The notes beneath the pieces are model-generated. The model ran no database searches. It saw only the letters and a program-made list of their open reading frames with translations, and was not told the origin of the DNA. Positions 26,854-35,961 of a stretch of 62,518 nucleotides of DNA are shown piece by piece; position 1 is the stretch's first letter, and each line of letters starts with the position of its first letter. A program made the translations under genes and the position numbers. Where the stretch lies: positions 1 through 62,518 of the forward strand of contig SZPB01000013.1 in assembly GCA_030263535.1 (NCBI GenBank), read 5' to 3'. Source of the stretch: Cytophagia bacterium CHB2. Its GTDB lineage: Bacteria; Zhuqueibacterota; Zhuqueibacteria; Zhuqueibacterales; Zhuqueibacteraceae.

Positions 26854-27690
26854 TTGAAACTCTACAAAATAAAAACCGGCGTCGTCATTGAAACAGATCA
26901 CGGCTTTCATTTGTTGGAAGGCGAAAACTGGGATACTTTCGTCAATGACGACAATCTCTTTGGCAAACTCGCTGCAATCGTGCGCGCGGTTGAACCGATA
27001 GAGAACGGCCAACAACTTCTGAACTCCCGTTTGGAAGCCCCAATTCAATCTCAGGAATTATGGGCAAGCGGCGTCACGTACATTCGCAGCAAAATTGGCC
27101 GCCAAGAAGAGTCAAAAAATTCCGGCGGCGGGGAATTCTACGCGCGCGTTTATGAAGCGGAACGTCCCGAATTGTTTTTCAAAGCGACTTCGCACCGCGT
27201 CGTTGGTTCGGGCGGCAAAGTGAGAATTCGCCAAGATTCCAACTGGAATGTCCCAGAGCCGGAGCTGACTTTGATGATCACCTCCAGCGGCAAGATTGTC
27301 GGTTACACCATCGGCAATGACATGAGCTCGCGAAGTATCGAAGGCGAGAACCCGCTTTATCTGCCGCAAGCCAAGACGTATGACGGCTGCGCTGCCCTCG
27401 GCCCGTGCATTTACGTGACGGAAGAACCTTTGCCCGCGGACACGATCATTCATCTTGAAATTGCAAGAAACAACGCGCCGGTCTTCACCGGCAGCGTAGA
27501 CATTAAACAAATGAAGAGAACGCCGGAAGGGTTGGTTTCCTATTTATATCGGGAATGCTCTTTTCCGCACGGCAGCTTGCTCATGACCGGAGCCGGCATT
27601 ATTCCGCCGAGTGATTTTAGCTTGCAAAGCGGTGATGAGATTCGCATTACGATTCAACCAATAGGCATGTTAGTAAATACCGTGAAATAG
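26854..27690 (+). CDS. FAH-family 2-keto-3-deoxy-pentonate dehydratase (probable)
   Basis: I take the TTG at 26854 as start (278 residues, [12 protein letters not shown]); the frame is open to an ATG at 26773 but that part is the palindromic element. The fumarylacetoacetase fold is clear: [11 protein letters not shown], acidic ligands in [43 protein letters not shown]. Some FAH proteins dehydrate 2-keto-3-deoxy-xylonate/arabinonate to 2-oxoglutarate semialdehyde. Position between the pentonate dehydratase and the semialdehyde dehydrogenase supports that role; isomerase or hydrolase activity is the alternative. Confidence 0.8.
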   Translation: MKLYKIKTGVVIETDHGFHLLEGENWDTFVNDDNLFGKLAAIVRAVEPIENGQQLLNSRLEAPIQSQELWASGVTYIRSKIGRQEESKNSGGGEFYARVYEAERPELFFKATSHRVVGSGGKVRIRQDSNWNVPEPELTLMITSSGKIVGYTIGNDMSSRSIEGENPLYLPQAKTYDGCAALGPCIYVTEEPLPADTIIHLEIARNNAPVFTGSVDIKQMKRTPEGLVSYLYRECSFPHGSLLMTGAGIIPPSDFSLQSGDEIRITIQPIGMLVNTVK

Positions 27691-27733
27691 TAATGCCTGA
27701 CTTCATATCATTGATTTAAGCGAAGACCAAGTA

Positions 27734-27939
27734 GTCCCGAAGGGACTTGTGAAAATAGCCCCGCCATTTATGGCGGGGATTTGAAGTCATGGTTTTGCAC
27801 AAGTCCCGCGAGGGACGATTGAATTCTCACGATCAACGCGCACTTCTCATTCGTCCCTTGCGGGACTTATGAGGATATGTTGGCATGTTGACCCCGCGAT
27901 AAATCGCGGGGCTATTTTCATCTGTCCCTTTGCGGGACA
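27734..27939. repeat. Six-hairpin composite palindromic element (two inverted copies)
   Basis: Six perfect or near-perfect stems lie in a row: AGTCCC-GAA-GGGACT (27734), CCCCGCCA-TTTA-TGGCGGGG (27760), GTCCC-GCGA-GGGAC (27803), GTCCCTTGCGGGAC (27853), CCCCGCGA-TAAA-TCGCGGGG (27892) and TGTCCCTTTGCGGGACA (27923). The second trio is the reverse complement of the first in order and in flanking GAAAATAGC words, so two copies face each other. It fills most of the 282-base gap before the ALDH gene. Confidence 0.7.
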
Positions 27940-27972
27940 GATCATGGCGCTTTTCTTACGTGAAATAATAAT

Positions 27973-29550
27973 ATGGAACTCACCGGACTAAATTTTATCG
28001 GCAACGAGCAATCGGGAAAAGGCAAAATCACTTTTCATGCTGTCAATCCTGCCACCGGCGCTGAGATGTCGCCGGCATTTCATGAGGCTACGCCGCAGGA
28101 AATCGATGAAGCCATTCTCAAAGCCGAAGCAGCTTTTCTTACATACAGCAAAAAGAGCGGACCGGAACGCGCCTTGTTCCTCGAAACCATCGCAGATGAA
28201 ATCGTCGCGCTCGGGGATGGTTTGATAAAAAGATGTGGCGAGGAAACCGGCTTGACTGAGGGAAGACTGACCGGCGAACGAGGAAGAACGGTGAATCAAC
28301 TGAGACTTTTCGCCAGTCTTCTGCGCGAAGGTTCTTGGGTGGATGCGCGCATCGATACGGCAGATCCGAATCGTCCGCCGGCGCCCAAGCCTGATATCAG
28401 AAGCATGCAGAAGGCTTTGGGTCCGGTCGGAATTTTCGGCGCGAGCAATTTTCCATTGGCTTTTTCCGTGGCAGGCGGAGACACGGCTTCCGCGTTGGCC
28501 GCCGGTTGCACGGTCGTTGAAAAGGCGCATCCGGCGCACCCCGGCACTTGCGAGATGATCGCGCACGCCATTGTGAGAGCCGTTGAAAAATCCAACATGC
28601 CGAGCGGAACATTTTCCATGGTGCATGGCCATTCCACCGAAGTCGGCATGGCGATGGTAAAACATCCGTTGATCAAAGCCATCGGCTTCACCGGATCTTT
28701 TAGAGGAGGAAAGGCGATCTTCGATGCCGCCGCGCAGCGGCCAACGCCGATTCCGGTTTATGCCGAGATGGGCAGCACCAATCCCGTGTTCATTTTGCCT
28801 GGCGCATTGCGGGAGCGAAAAGCAGAGATTGCGAAAGGATTGACCGCTTCCGTCACACTGGGCGTCGGCCAATTTTGCACAAACCCTGGGTTGGTTGTCT
28901 TCGAAGAGTCTGCCGACGCTGCACAATTTCAACAACTCGCTACCGCCAATTTTCAAGAAGTCGCTGCAGCAACCATGCTCACGTCACAGATTCATCGCGC
29001 CTACGTAAACGGGATCGAGAAATTGCGCCAGCAAGCAGGCGTTGCGATGTTGGCAAAAGGCAAAGCTGAGGAGGAAGGGTTCCAGGGCGTTGGTTATCTG
29101 TTTCAAACCAACGCCCGGAATTTTTTAGCCAACGCGCATCTCGAGGAAGAAGTTTTTGGACCTTCCACCCTGGCGGTGACCGCAAGTAACAAGACTGAGC
29201 TTATTGGCGTTGCACAAAGACTAAAGGGCCATCTGACGGCAACACTTTGGGCGACAGATGACGATTTCAAAGAGTATGCGGATCTCATCGCCATTCTCGA
29301 ACGCAAAGCCGGCAGGTTGATCATCAACGGTTTTCCCACCGGCGTCGAAGTTTGTCATGCGATGATTCATGGCGGGCCGTTTCCGGCGACGACGGATAGC
29401 CGCTCGACTTCCGTCGGCACGGCAGCCATCACACGGTTTACCCGGCCGGTCTGTTATCAGAATTTTCCAAATGCTATATTGCCGGATGAACTAAAGAATG
29501 AAAATCCGCTGGGCATCTGGAGGTTGGTCAATGGCGAGAGGAAGAAATAA
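27973..29550 (+). CDS. Alpha-ketoglutarate semialdehyde (2,5-dioxovalerate) dehydrogenase
   Basis: The 525 residues form an NAD(P)-dependent aldehyde dehydrogenase of the 2,5-dioxovalerate type. Catalytic C302 lies in GVGQFCTNPG, the general-base motif in VYAEMGSTNPVF, and the cofactor region in GIFGASNFPLAFSVAGGD. The enzyme oxidises alpha-ketoglutarate semialdehyde to 2-oxoglutarate, the last step of the Weimberg pathway for xylose or arabinose. The dehydratase and FAH genes precede it. The semialdehyde also arises from glucarate or hydroxyproline breakdown, but the context favours pentoses. No strong Shine-Dalgarno is seen after the hairpin element. Confidence 0.88.
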   Translation: MELTGLNFIGNEQSGKGKITFHAVNPATGAEMSPAFHEATPQEIDEAILKAEAAFLTYSKKSGPERALFLETIADEIVALGDGLIKRCGEETGLTEGRLTGERGRTVNQLRLFASLLREGSWVDARIDTADPNRPPAPKPDIRSMQKALGPVGIFGASNFPLAFSVAGGDTASALAAGCTVVEKAHPAHPGTCEMIAHAIVRAVEKSNMPSGTFSMVHGHSTEVGMAMVKHPLIKAIGFTGSFRGGKAIFDAAAQRPTPIPVYAEMGSTNPVFILPGALRERKAEIAKGLTASVTLGVGQFCTNPGLVVFEESADAAQFQQLATANFQEVAAATMLTSQIHRAYVNGIEKLRQQAGVAMLAKGKAEEEGFQGVGYLFQTNARNFLANAHLEEEVFGPSTLAVTASNKTELIGVAQRLKGHLTATLWATDDDFKEYADLIAILERKAGRLIINGFPTGVEVCHAMIHGGPFPATTDSRSTSVGTAAITRFTRPVCYQNFPNAILPDELKNENPLGIWRLVNGERKK

Positions 29551-29551
29551 T

Positions 29552-29620
29552 CTTTGCGTATTACGCATTACGTTTTACGGGTTACGTAACGAGTAATGCG
29601 TAATCCGTAAAACGCAAAAA
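29552..29620. repeat. TTACGCATTACG-type palindromic repeat
   Basis: TTTGCGTATTACGCATTACG and, inverted on the right, GTAATGCGTAATCCG with GTAAAACGCAAA surround a TTACGTAAC centre. It lies directly after the ALDH stop and reaches the ribosome site of the next gene. Confidence 0.55.
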
Positions 29621-29632
29621 GGTGAATTGAAC

Positions 29633-30616
29633 ATGGAATATCGCGAACTTGGACGCACCGGATGGAAGGTTTCGACGTTGAGCTTCGGCGCATGGGCGAT
29701 TGGCGGTACTTGGGGCGCGGTGGATGATCAGGAATCGCTGGCGGCGCTGCATCGCGCGCTCGATCTGGGGGTGAACTTCTTCGACACTGCCGATGTGTAT
29801 GGCGATGGACGAAGCGAGCGTTTGCTGGCGCAGCTTCGCCGTGAGCGGCCGCAGGAATTTTATATCGCGACCAAAGCTGGTCGCCGCCTCAATCCGCATG
29901 TTGCCGCCGGCTACACGCGGCAGAATCTCATGGCATTCGTCGAACGCAGCCTGAAGAATTTGGAGACGGAAGCAATTGATCTCTTGCAATTGCATTGCCC
30001 GCCCACAGATGTTTATTACATGCCGGAAGTGTTTGGCGTGCTGGATGATTTGGTCGATGCCGGCAAGCTGCGTTATTACGGCGTGAGCGTGGAGAAAGTC
30101 GAAGAAGCATTGAAGGCCATCGAATATCCGAACGTGCAATCGGTGCAAATCATTTTTAATATCCTCCGGCAGCGCCCGGCTGATCTCTTCTTTAGTGAAG
30201 CGCAACGCCGCCGCGTTGGAATTCTGGCGAGAGTACCGCTTGCTTCAGGTTTGTTGAGCGGCAAATTCACGCGCGCCAGCATATTCGCGCCGGACGATCA
30301 CCGCGCTTTCAACCGGCACGGTGAAGCATTTGATCGCGGCGAGACTTTTTCCGGACTGGACTACGACGTCGGTCTGCAAGCGGTCGAAGCATTACGCCCG
30401 TTGGTGCCACGCAATTGGACGATGGCACAACTGGCGCTACGCTGGATTTTGATGTTTCCGGCGGTGACGTGTGCCATCCCGGGGGCCAAGCGCCCGGCTC
30501 AGGTCGAAGAGAACCTCAAGGCGGCAAGTTTGCCGCCGCTTTCAGACGAAACCATTGCTGCAATACGTGGCATCTACAATCAGTATGCACGTCCACATGT
30601 ACATCAATTTTGGTAG
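29633..30616 (+). CDS. Aldo/keto reductase
   Basis: AAAGGTGA lies 7 bases before the ATG at 29633; a TTG two codons earlier is less likely. The 327 residues have the aldo/keto reductase barrel: RELGRTGWKVSTLSFGAW, FFDTADVYGDGRSE (catalytic Asp/Tyr), TKAGRR (Lys), LLQLHCPP (His), and the C-terminal AIPGAKRPAQVEEN cofactor motif. Such enzymes reduce or oxidise sugars, with NADP. In this cluster it could be a pentose or uronate dehydrogenase/reductase, or act on rhamnose; the substrate is not visible. Confidence 0.85.
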   Translation: MEYRELGRTGWKVSTLSFGAWAIGGTWGAVDDQESLAALHRALDLGVNFFDTADVYGDGRSERLLAQLRRERPQEFYIATKAGRRLNPHVAAGYTRQNLMAFVERSLKNLETEAIDLLQLHCPPTDVYYMPEVFGVLDDLVDAGKLRYYGVSVEKVEEALKAIEYPNVQSVQIIFNILRQRPADLFFSEAQRRRVGILARVPLASGLLSGKFTRASIFAPDDHRAFNRHGEAFDRGETFSGLDYDVGLQAVEALRPLVPRNWTMAQLALRWILMFPAVTCAIPGAKRPAQVEENLKAASLPPLSDETIAAIRGIYNQYARPHVHQFW

Positions 30617-30642
30617 AATTAAATCGTGGAGATGTTTTGATC

Positions 30643-31806
30643 ATGAAAACAAAATCTACGTTAACTCGCCACTATGCCGGCAGGATTGCCCTTGCTGCTG
30701 TTTATCTTTTTCTCGCTGTTTTTTCGATTGAAGTTCTGAATGCTCAGGAAAAGAAGAGCATGGATGTCGCTTCATCACCGCCACGAGTGGAGATCCCCGG
30801 CTCGCAATTGCAGAAGATCACCTCTGCGATTGTCGGGCAGGAATACGATTTATATATCCATTTGCCGAGAAACTACGGCAGTAAAGATCAAAAGCATCCC
30901 GTGCTCTATTTGCTCGATGCACAATGGGATTTTCCTTTGGTCACTGCCATTTTTGGCCAGCAATTCTATGATGGTTTTTTGCCGGGCCTCGTCATTGTTG
31001 GAATTACCTGGGGAGGAAAAAATCCCAACCATGATTCGCTGCGCGCGCGAGATTTGACGCCGAACAATGCGGCGCCGTTGCTCCAGTCCGGCGGTGCGCC
31101 AAAGTTTCTCGCTTTTATCAAACAAGAGCTCATCCCTTTTATCGAGTCCAAATATCTCGTCTCGGGCGACCGCACGCTAATGGGCAGCTCGTTCGGCGGC
31201 CTTTTCACATTGTACGCCCTTTTTAGTGAAACAGAATTATTTCAACGCTACGTTTTGACCAGCCCGGCGGTGGGCTGGGCAAATGAAGGCATTTATGCTT
31301 TCGAAAAGAACTATGCAGACAAGAAATCCCAACTTCCAGCCCGGCTTTTTATGGCTGTGGGAGAACTGGAAGACGTTGCCGGTTTTCAGAAATTTGCGGA
31401 TCAGTTGAAAGCGCGGAATTATGATGGCCTTGCGCTGCAAACCCGGGTGCTGGAAAACACCGGCCATTCCGGCACAAAAGCCGAAGGCTACACCAGAGGC
31501 TTGCAGTTTGTGTTCGCGCGGCCGTCATTAAAACTTGCAGCAGCAATCTTGGCGCAATACGTTGGCACCTTTGAGCCTAATCCTGAAACTAAAGTTTTGA
31601 TTTCAGTGGAAAATGATCATCTTATCGCGCAGGGCCCGTACAATACAAAACTTGTATTGCATGCTGAGACCGAACAAGATTTCTATGTTCCGGGCCAGTA
31701 TCTATTCGCCCGTTTCAAGAAGGATGAGCAGGGAAGGGTTACCGGTTTTCAACTGGCGCAATTTGGAGGAGAAGTCTTTGCGCGAAAGGTTGGAGCACCC
31801 GACTAG
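30643..31806 (+). CDS. Secreted CE1-like esterase with C-terminal DUF3471-like domain
   Basis: The ATG at 30643 gives a signal peptide (ALAAVYLFLAVFSIEVLNAQ); an open frame further upstream overlaps the aldo/keto reductase. The 387 residues contain an esterase D/Fes-like hydrolase: VLYLLDAQWDF, nucleophile in LMGSSFGGLF, and a C-terminal His in NTGHSGTK. The last ~85 residues (YVGTFEPNPETKVLI to VFARKV) resemble DUF3471. Enterobactin-esterase-like folds include acetyl-xylan and feruloyl esterases. The context supports ester removal from hemicellulose, but this is inference. Confidence 0.78.
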   Translation: MKTKSTLTRHYAGRIALAAVYLFLAVFSIEVLNAQEKKSMDVASSPPRVEIPGSQLQKITSAIVGQEYDLYIHLPRNYGSKDQKHPVLYLLDAQWDFPLVTAIFGQQFYDGFLPGLVIVGITWGGKNPNHDSLRARDLTPNNAAPLLQSGGAPKFLAFIKQELIPFIESKYLVSGDRTLMGSSFGGLFTLYALFSETELFQRYVLTSPAVGWANEGIYAFEKNYADKKSQLPARLFMAVGELEDVAGFQKFADQLKARNYDGLALQTRVLENTGHSGTKAEGYTRGLQFVFARPSLKLAAAILAQYVGTFEPNPETKVLISVENDHLIAQGPYNTKLVLHAETEQDFYVPGQYLFARFKKDEQGRVTGFQLAQFGGEVFARKVGAPD

Positions 31807-31845
31807 TACGCTGACAGCCTTATTTGCACAAGTACTTTGTTTTGT

Positions 31846-31924
31846 CATCACGTAGGGATCTTTTGAAGTACTTGGTGCTGCACTTAAAATTTCACAAGAT
31901 CCTGCCGGGCGGGACGACATACAG
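31846..31924. repeat. CCTGCCxGGCGGGA palindromic element, copy A
   Basis: GGATCTTTTGAAGT on the left and ATTTCACAAGATCC on the right form the stem, bounded by GTCATCACG and GGACGACAT. Its reverse complement closely matches copy B at 38961-39032. It lies in a 229-base gap that shows no gene. Confidence 0.6.
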
Positions 31925-32035
31925 AAGAAATGGACAAGGTTTTCGACATCTGAATGCAATAGAGTGGCCGCGTCAGCCAGGAAGATCAGTTAATTCAAGT
32001 GATAGGAAGAATCAATCAAAGGAGTTCTTAAACGT

Positions 32036-32794
32036 ATGGCAGTCATGTATGATGATCTCATTGGCAAGCATGTTCTGGTTACCGGCGGCGCAAGTGGACT
32101 CGGCTATGCCATCGCCAAGGCGTTTATCGCGAATCAGTCGAAAGTTGTTATCGTCGGCAGAGATGCGGAAAAGCTCGCGCGTGCTCAAAGTGAGTTGGGC
32201 GAGAATGCGCGTGCCATTGCATTTGATTTGAACGAGATAGATCGCTATCCGGAATTGCTGGCGCAGATCCAGAATGCCGTTGGTGCGATCGAGGTGCTGG
32301 TAAACAACGCGGGCATCAATTTGAAGAAAGAGGCGCTGACGGTTTCCAATCAAGAGTATCAGGCAATTGTGCACACCAACCAGACCGCGGTCTTCGCGCT
32401 TACGCGAGAGATCGCGCAGACCATGGTGGGCCGGGGTGGCAACATCATCATGATCAGCTCGATGGCCACGCACTATGGTGTTCCCAAAGTTGTCGGTTAT
32501 GCCGCTTCGAAATCTGCGGTCGAGGGCATGACGCGCGTGCTGGCAGTGGAGTGGGCGCCGCATGGCATTCGCATCAATTGCATCGCCCCGGGTTTTATTG
32601 CCACGGCGATGTCTGCGCAAGCTTTTGAAAACGATCCGGAGAGAAAAGCGAGAGCGCTGGCGCGCACGCCCATGGGAAAATTCGGCGAACCCTCGGATGT
32701 GGCCAATGCAGCGCTGTTTCTGGCATCAGCACAGGCGAAATATATCACCGGCGTCGTGCTTCCGGTTGACGGCGGCAATTCCATTGGATTTTGA
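32036..32794 (+). CDS. SDR-family NAD(P)-dependent sugar/sugar-acid oxidoreductase
   Basis: AAAGGAG lies ahead of the ATG. The 252 residues show TGGASGLGYAIA (cofactor), NNAGIN, ISSMATH (Ser), the Tyr-Lys pair in VGYAASKSA, and a C-terminal DGGNSIGF, a classical SDR like gluconate 5-dehydrogenase or glucose/xylose dehydrogenases. It starts the corrinoid block and its stop lies 5 bases before the activator gene, so it may be co-transcribed. If methyl ethers of sugars are the substrate, an oxidoreductase next to the methyltransferases would make sense; alternatives are pentose dehydrogenase or fructuronate reductase. Confidence 0.85.
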   Translation: MAVMYDDLIGKHVLVTGGASGLGYAIAKAFIANQSKVVIVGRDAEKLARAQSELGENARAIAFDLNEIDRYPELLAQIQNAVGAIEVLVNNAGINLKKEALTVSNQEYQAIVHTNQTAVFALTREIAQTMVGRGGNIIMISSMATHYGVPKVVGYAASKSAVEGMTRVLAVEWAPHGIRINCIAPGFIATAMSAQAFENDPERKARALARTPMGKFGEPSDVANAALFLASAQAKYITGVVLPVDGGNSIGF

Positions 32795-32799
32795 AAACC

Positions 32800-34437
32800 A
32801 TGAGCGTTGAGCTACACTTCAATAATGAACATGCCAGCGTCGCGCCCGGCTCTTCGCTTTTCGAATATGCCGAGTCTTTGGGCATTCGCGTGCCGACTTC
32901 GTGCTTCAAGCAGGGAAAGTGCAAGGAATGCCTGGTTGAAATCGTTGCGGGCGTGGAATGCCTTTCCGCACCGGTGACGCAGGAAGAACACTTGCGCGAG
33001 AACTTCCGGCTTTCCTGCCGCACGCGCATTGTCACAGACACCGGCGTGGTACGATGCCATACATTGCGGCGCGGCGACATGCGCATCGAAAAACGCGCGT
33101 TGCGGCTTCCGGTGGCTCATGAAAACCTGCAGATCGATCCTGCAGTAACGCGCGATGGCGAGCGGATTCTGCTGGATGGCGAAGAAATCGATCGCAGATT
33201 GGGTCCCATTCACGGGCTGGCTGTGGATCTGGGAACGACGACTGTCGTCATTCGCCTTTTGAATTTGGAAACTGGAGAAATCATCGCGGATGCGGCTTTC
33301 GAAAACCCGCAACGATTCGGCGGCGCCGAAGTGATGTCACGCATCCATTATGACTCCACGCACCGCGGCAAGCTGCTGCAACGCACGCTCGCGCGCTATT
33401 TGAATCATGCTATTGAAGAGTTTCCGGTGGACCCGGCCTCGATCTACGAAGTTGTCGTTGCGGGAAATTCCACCATGCGCGATTTGTTCTTTCGGCTCAA
33501 TGTGTATTCCATCGGACAAAGTCCTTACCAATCTATCACTGAGTTGGAAAGGGCAGGCGGCCAGCGGACCGCGACGAGTGTCACTGCACCAGCGAGACGC
33601 CTGCTCTTGCGGCTGAATCCCAAAGCGCGCGCTTATGGCCTGCCCATCATCAGCGGTCACGTGGGCGCGGACGCCGCCGCTTGCATGCTCGCTGTGGATA
33701 TTGCGAATGAAGAGCGTTTGGTCGCGATCATGGACATCGGCACCAATACTGAGTTGATTGTCGGCAACAAGGATAGAATTCTCGCGGCCTCTTGTCCCGC
33801 CGGACCGGCATTCGAAGGCGGTAACATCTCCTGCGGCATGCCGGGATTGCCGGGCGCCATTGAAAGAGTGAGAATTAACGACGAGGGAAAAGGCGATTTC
33901 AGCGTCATCGATGGCAGTGAGCCGGAAGGGATCTGCGGCTCTGGACTGATCGATTTGTTGAGCGAGCTGCTTAGAACCGGGCGCATCAATACTCTCGGAA
34001 GATTCGAGCAGGGTGACAAGCGCTTTGTCTTGCTGGAGAACGGCGCTCGCCCAATTTATTTGAACGAAAGCGACATCAACGAATTGGCTCAGGCCAAGGG
34101 CGCCAATGTTGCGGGCTTGCAAATTGTGTTTGACGAGTATGGGATTGGATTTGAAGATTTGGATGTTTTTTATTTGGCGGGAGGATTTGGCCGCCATTTG
34201 AATGTCGAGGCTGCCAAACGGATTGGCCTGATTCCCAATATCGACAATGCCAAAATCCTGCAAGTCGGCAATGCCGCGATCGAGGGCGCCTGCACTGCGC
34301 TGCTCTCGCAAACAAAACGTGACGAGTTGGAGAATTTGGTGAATAAAATCAGGCATTGCCGCCTGGAGACGCACCATGGATTTTTCGACTACTTTGTGGA
34401 AGGTTGCCAATTCCATCCGCTTGTATCGTCAGGATAA
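32800..34437 (+). CDS. Reductive activator of corrinoid proteins (2Fe-2S ferredoxin + ASKHA/DUF4445)
   Basis: I use the ATG at 32800 (545 residues). The first ~90 residues are a ferredoxin-like domain with Cys ligands in SCFKQGKCKEC and a fourth in LSCRTR. From ~140 the ASKHA fold begins: GLAVDLGTTTVVIRL, VVAGNSTMRDLF, MDIGTNTELIVG, GICGSGLIDLL, LAGGFGRHLN. These proteins (RACE/RamA-like group) use ATP to reduce inactive Co(II) corrinoid back to Co(I). Its presence argues that the corrinoid methyltransferases downstream are functional. It follows the SDR with 5 bases between. Confidence 0.92.
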   Translation: MSVELHFNNEHASVAPGSSLFEYAESLGIRVPTSCFKQGKCKECLVEIVAGVECLSAPVTQEEHLRENFRLSCRTRIVTDTGVVRCHTLRRGDMRIEKRALRLPVAHENLQIDPAVTRDGERILLDGEEIDRRLGPIHGLAVDLGTTTVVIRLLNLETGEIIADAAFENPQRFGGAEVMSRIHYDSTHRGKLLQRTLARYLNHAIEEFPVDPASIYEVVVAGNSTMRDLFFRLNVYSIGQSPYQSITELERAGGQRTATSVTAPARRLLLRLNPKARAYGLPIISGHVGADAAACMLAVDIANEERLVAIMDIGTNTELIVGNKDRILAASCPAGPAFEGGNISCGMPGLPGAIERVRINDEGKGDFSVIDGSEPEGICGSGLIDLLSELLRTGRINTLGRFEQGDKRFVLLENGARPIYLNESDINELAQAKGANVAGLQIVFDEYGIGFEDLDVFYLAGGFGRHLNVEAAKRIGLIPNIDNAKILQVGNAAIEGACTALLSQTKRDELENLVNKIRHCRLETHHGFFDYFVEGCQFHPLVSSG

Positions 34438-34450
34438 GTATGGATTGTTG

Positions 34451-34528
34451 CATCAGCGGTTGATGAAGATATCATCTCATCATGGCGGAATCTTGTTTCA
34501 ATTCCGCACGATACCCGGTTTTGCCGGG
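34451..34528. other. Structured 145-base gap with three hairpins
   Basis: CATCA-GCGGT-TGATG (34451-34465), GCGGAAT...ATTCCGC (34485-34507) and CCCGG-TTTTG-CCGGG (34514-34528) follow one another before the 421-residue gene. CATCAGCGGTT recurs at 36194 in the other leader of this block. This could be a leader RNA or repeat DNA; no known riboswitch was recognised. Confidence 0.4.
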
Positions 34529-34582
34529 CCAGTATCATCATGACAGATTGGTTGTTCCCAGGAACTGACGCCTTAAAAACGC

Positions 34583-35848
34583 ATGCTTGAATTTTACGAC
34601 ACACAACCCGAGACAAATGTTCAGGAAACTGAATACAAACGTCTTTTGGGTTATCCTGTAGAGTTTGATCTCACCGGCCGCGCACGCGAGCTGGCTGACT
34701 GGGCAAGACGGTGGTACATCGAGAATGGCAAACCGTGGATCTATGCCCGGCAAATCAATCGCCTTGATCTGCTCGACGGAAAGCTCATGATCGCCGGCGT
34801 GGAGTTCTCCTCGAAAAAGTTACATGCACAATTGCTCAGGGCGCAAGCGCACGCGGCGGTCGTGGTGGCGGTGAGTGCCGGCAGGGAATGCGAAGAAAAG
34901 GCGCGCCAGCTTTGGCTGGAAGAAAAACCGGATGAGTACTTCTTTTTGGAAATCTACGGCTCTGCAGTCGTTGAACATTTGATTACGAACGCAGGCGCGC
35001 GGTTATGCGCTTGGGCGGAGCAACAAGGCCATGCGATTCTGCCCCATTACAGTCCGGGTTATTCGGGGTGGGAGATTGAAGATCAGAACAAGCTCTTGAA
35101 CTTGATTTGTCAAAAAAACTTTCGGGAGGAAATTCATGTTCTCGAAACCGGCATGTTGTGGCCCAAGAAATCCCTGCTTGCCGTATTTGGCATCACACAG
35201 CATGTCAATCAAGTTCGACGCCTCCGGGAATTGGTGCCGTGTGAAAGCTGTTCCATGCCGTCGTGCCGGTATCGCCGCCTGCCGTATGGCCGTGCGCGCA
35301 AACTCATGGAAGAAGTAAGCCAATTGCAGGCGCGTGTTGATCGAATCTCCAACGGTGCGGCCCAGAGCAAATCGATCCTTGATCACCATGGGAAATACTC
35401 CATCAGCGTCCGCGCTCTGCAAAAGTGGTCGCAGGAACGGCTGCACCTAAAAGTTCTTGCGGACCGTTCGGTGCAGGCGCGATTCCGCTATGCGGGCACC
35501 ACTTGTTCGAATTTAGGGCGGCCACTGGAGTATGACTATCATCTCAAGCTGGCCTCAGCAACAGAGGGTTACAAAATCATCGAGATGAGTTGTGCGCCGG
35601 CGCCGGGTGATGCCGGCCATGCCTACATGTGTGAATATATCCGCAACGGTGAGAAGCTTGCACGGGACATTGCCGGTGAAAAGCCGCTGCTGGGCTGCTC
35701 ACTCAATGAGGTGTTGAATTGGAATCGGCAGTTCAGCCCGTCGGGATGCTTTTGCGACGCAGTAAGCCGTGAGCACAAGTGGGGACTGGTGCTGGAAGTG
35801 CTTCACTACGCATTGGTGCAGAATGAAAAGAGAAGGAATGCTGTTTAG
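34583..35848 (+). CDS. MetH-activation-domain-like protein with Cys cluster (corrinoid-associated)
   Basis: The 421 residues contain a segment (~75-185: VEFSSKKLHAQLLRAQAHA, EIYGSAVVEHLITN, LPHYSPGYSGWEIEDQ) resembling the B12-dependent methionine synthase activation domain. A Cys group CESCSMPSCRYRR at ~220 could bind metal. The C-terminal third (~265-415) is an unrecognised domain with four more Cys (TTCSNLGR, MSCAPAPGD, GCFCDAV). It likely helps handle or reduce the corrinoid partner, but no function is established. It follows the activator gene after 145 bases. No strong Shine-Dalgarno is seen. Confidence 0.7.
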   Translation: MLEFYDTQPETNVQETEYKRLLGYPVEFDLTGRARELADWARRWYIENGKPWIYARQINRLDLLDGKLMIAGVEFSSKKLHAQLLRAQAHAAVVVAVSAGRECEEKARQLWLEEKPDEYFFLEIYGSAVVEHLITNAGARLCAWAEQQGHAILPHYSPGYSGWEIEDQNKLLNLICQKNFREEIHVLETGMLWPKKSLLAVFGITQHVNQVRRLRELVPCESCSMPSCRYRRLPYGRARKLMEEVSQLQARVDRISNGAAQSKSILDHHGKYSISVRALQKWSQERLHLKVLADRSVQARFRYAGTTCSNLGRPLEYDYHLKLASATEGYKIIEMSCAPAPGDAGHAYMCEYIRNGEKLARDIAGEKPLLGCSLNEVLNWNRQFSPSGCFCDAVSREHKWGLVLEVLHYALVQNEKRRNAV

Positions 35849-35879
35849 GAAGTGCGCAAAATCAACTTGGAATTTTGTT

Positions 35880-35961
35880 GTAGCCCTGCCCCCTTTACGG
35901 GGCACTGTTGTGATGCCGGATTTACTGGTTACAACAGCGGCCAGCAAATGGCCTGGACTAC
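35880..35961. repeat. GTAG...CTAC palindromic element in the 434-base gap
   Basis: Between GTAG and CTAC lie TGCCCC-CTTTAC-GGGGCA, CTGTTGT...ACAACAG and GGCCA-GCAAA-TGGCC, a three-armed palindrome like 26779-26837. The rest of the gap 35849-36282 shows no gene apart from the hairpin at 36190-36220. Confidence 0.55.

Noticed and set aside
27734-27939. CRISPR array
   Set aside because: The units are hairpins of alternating type in inverted copies, not direct repeats with even spacers, and no cas gene is near.
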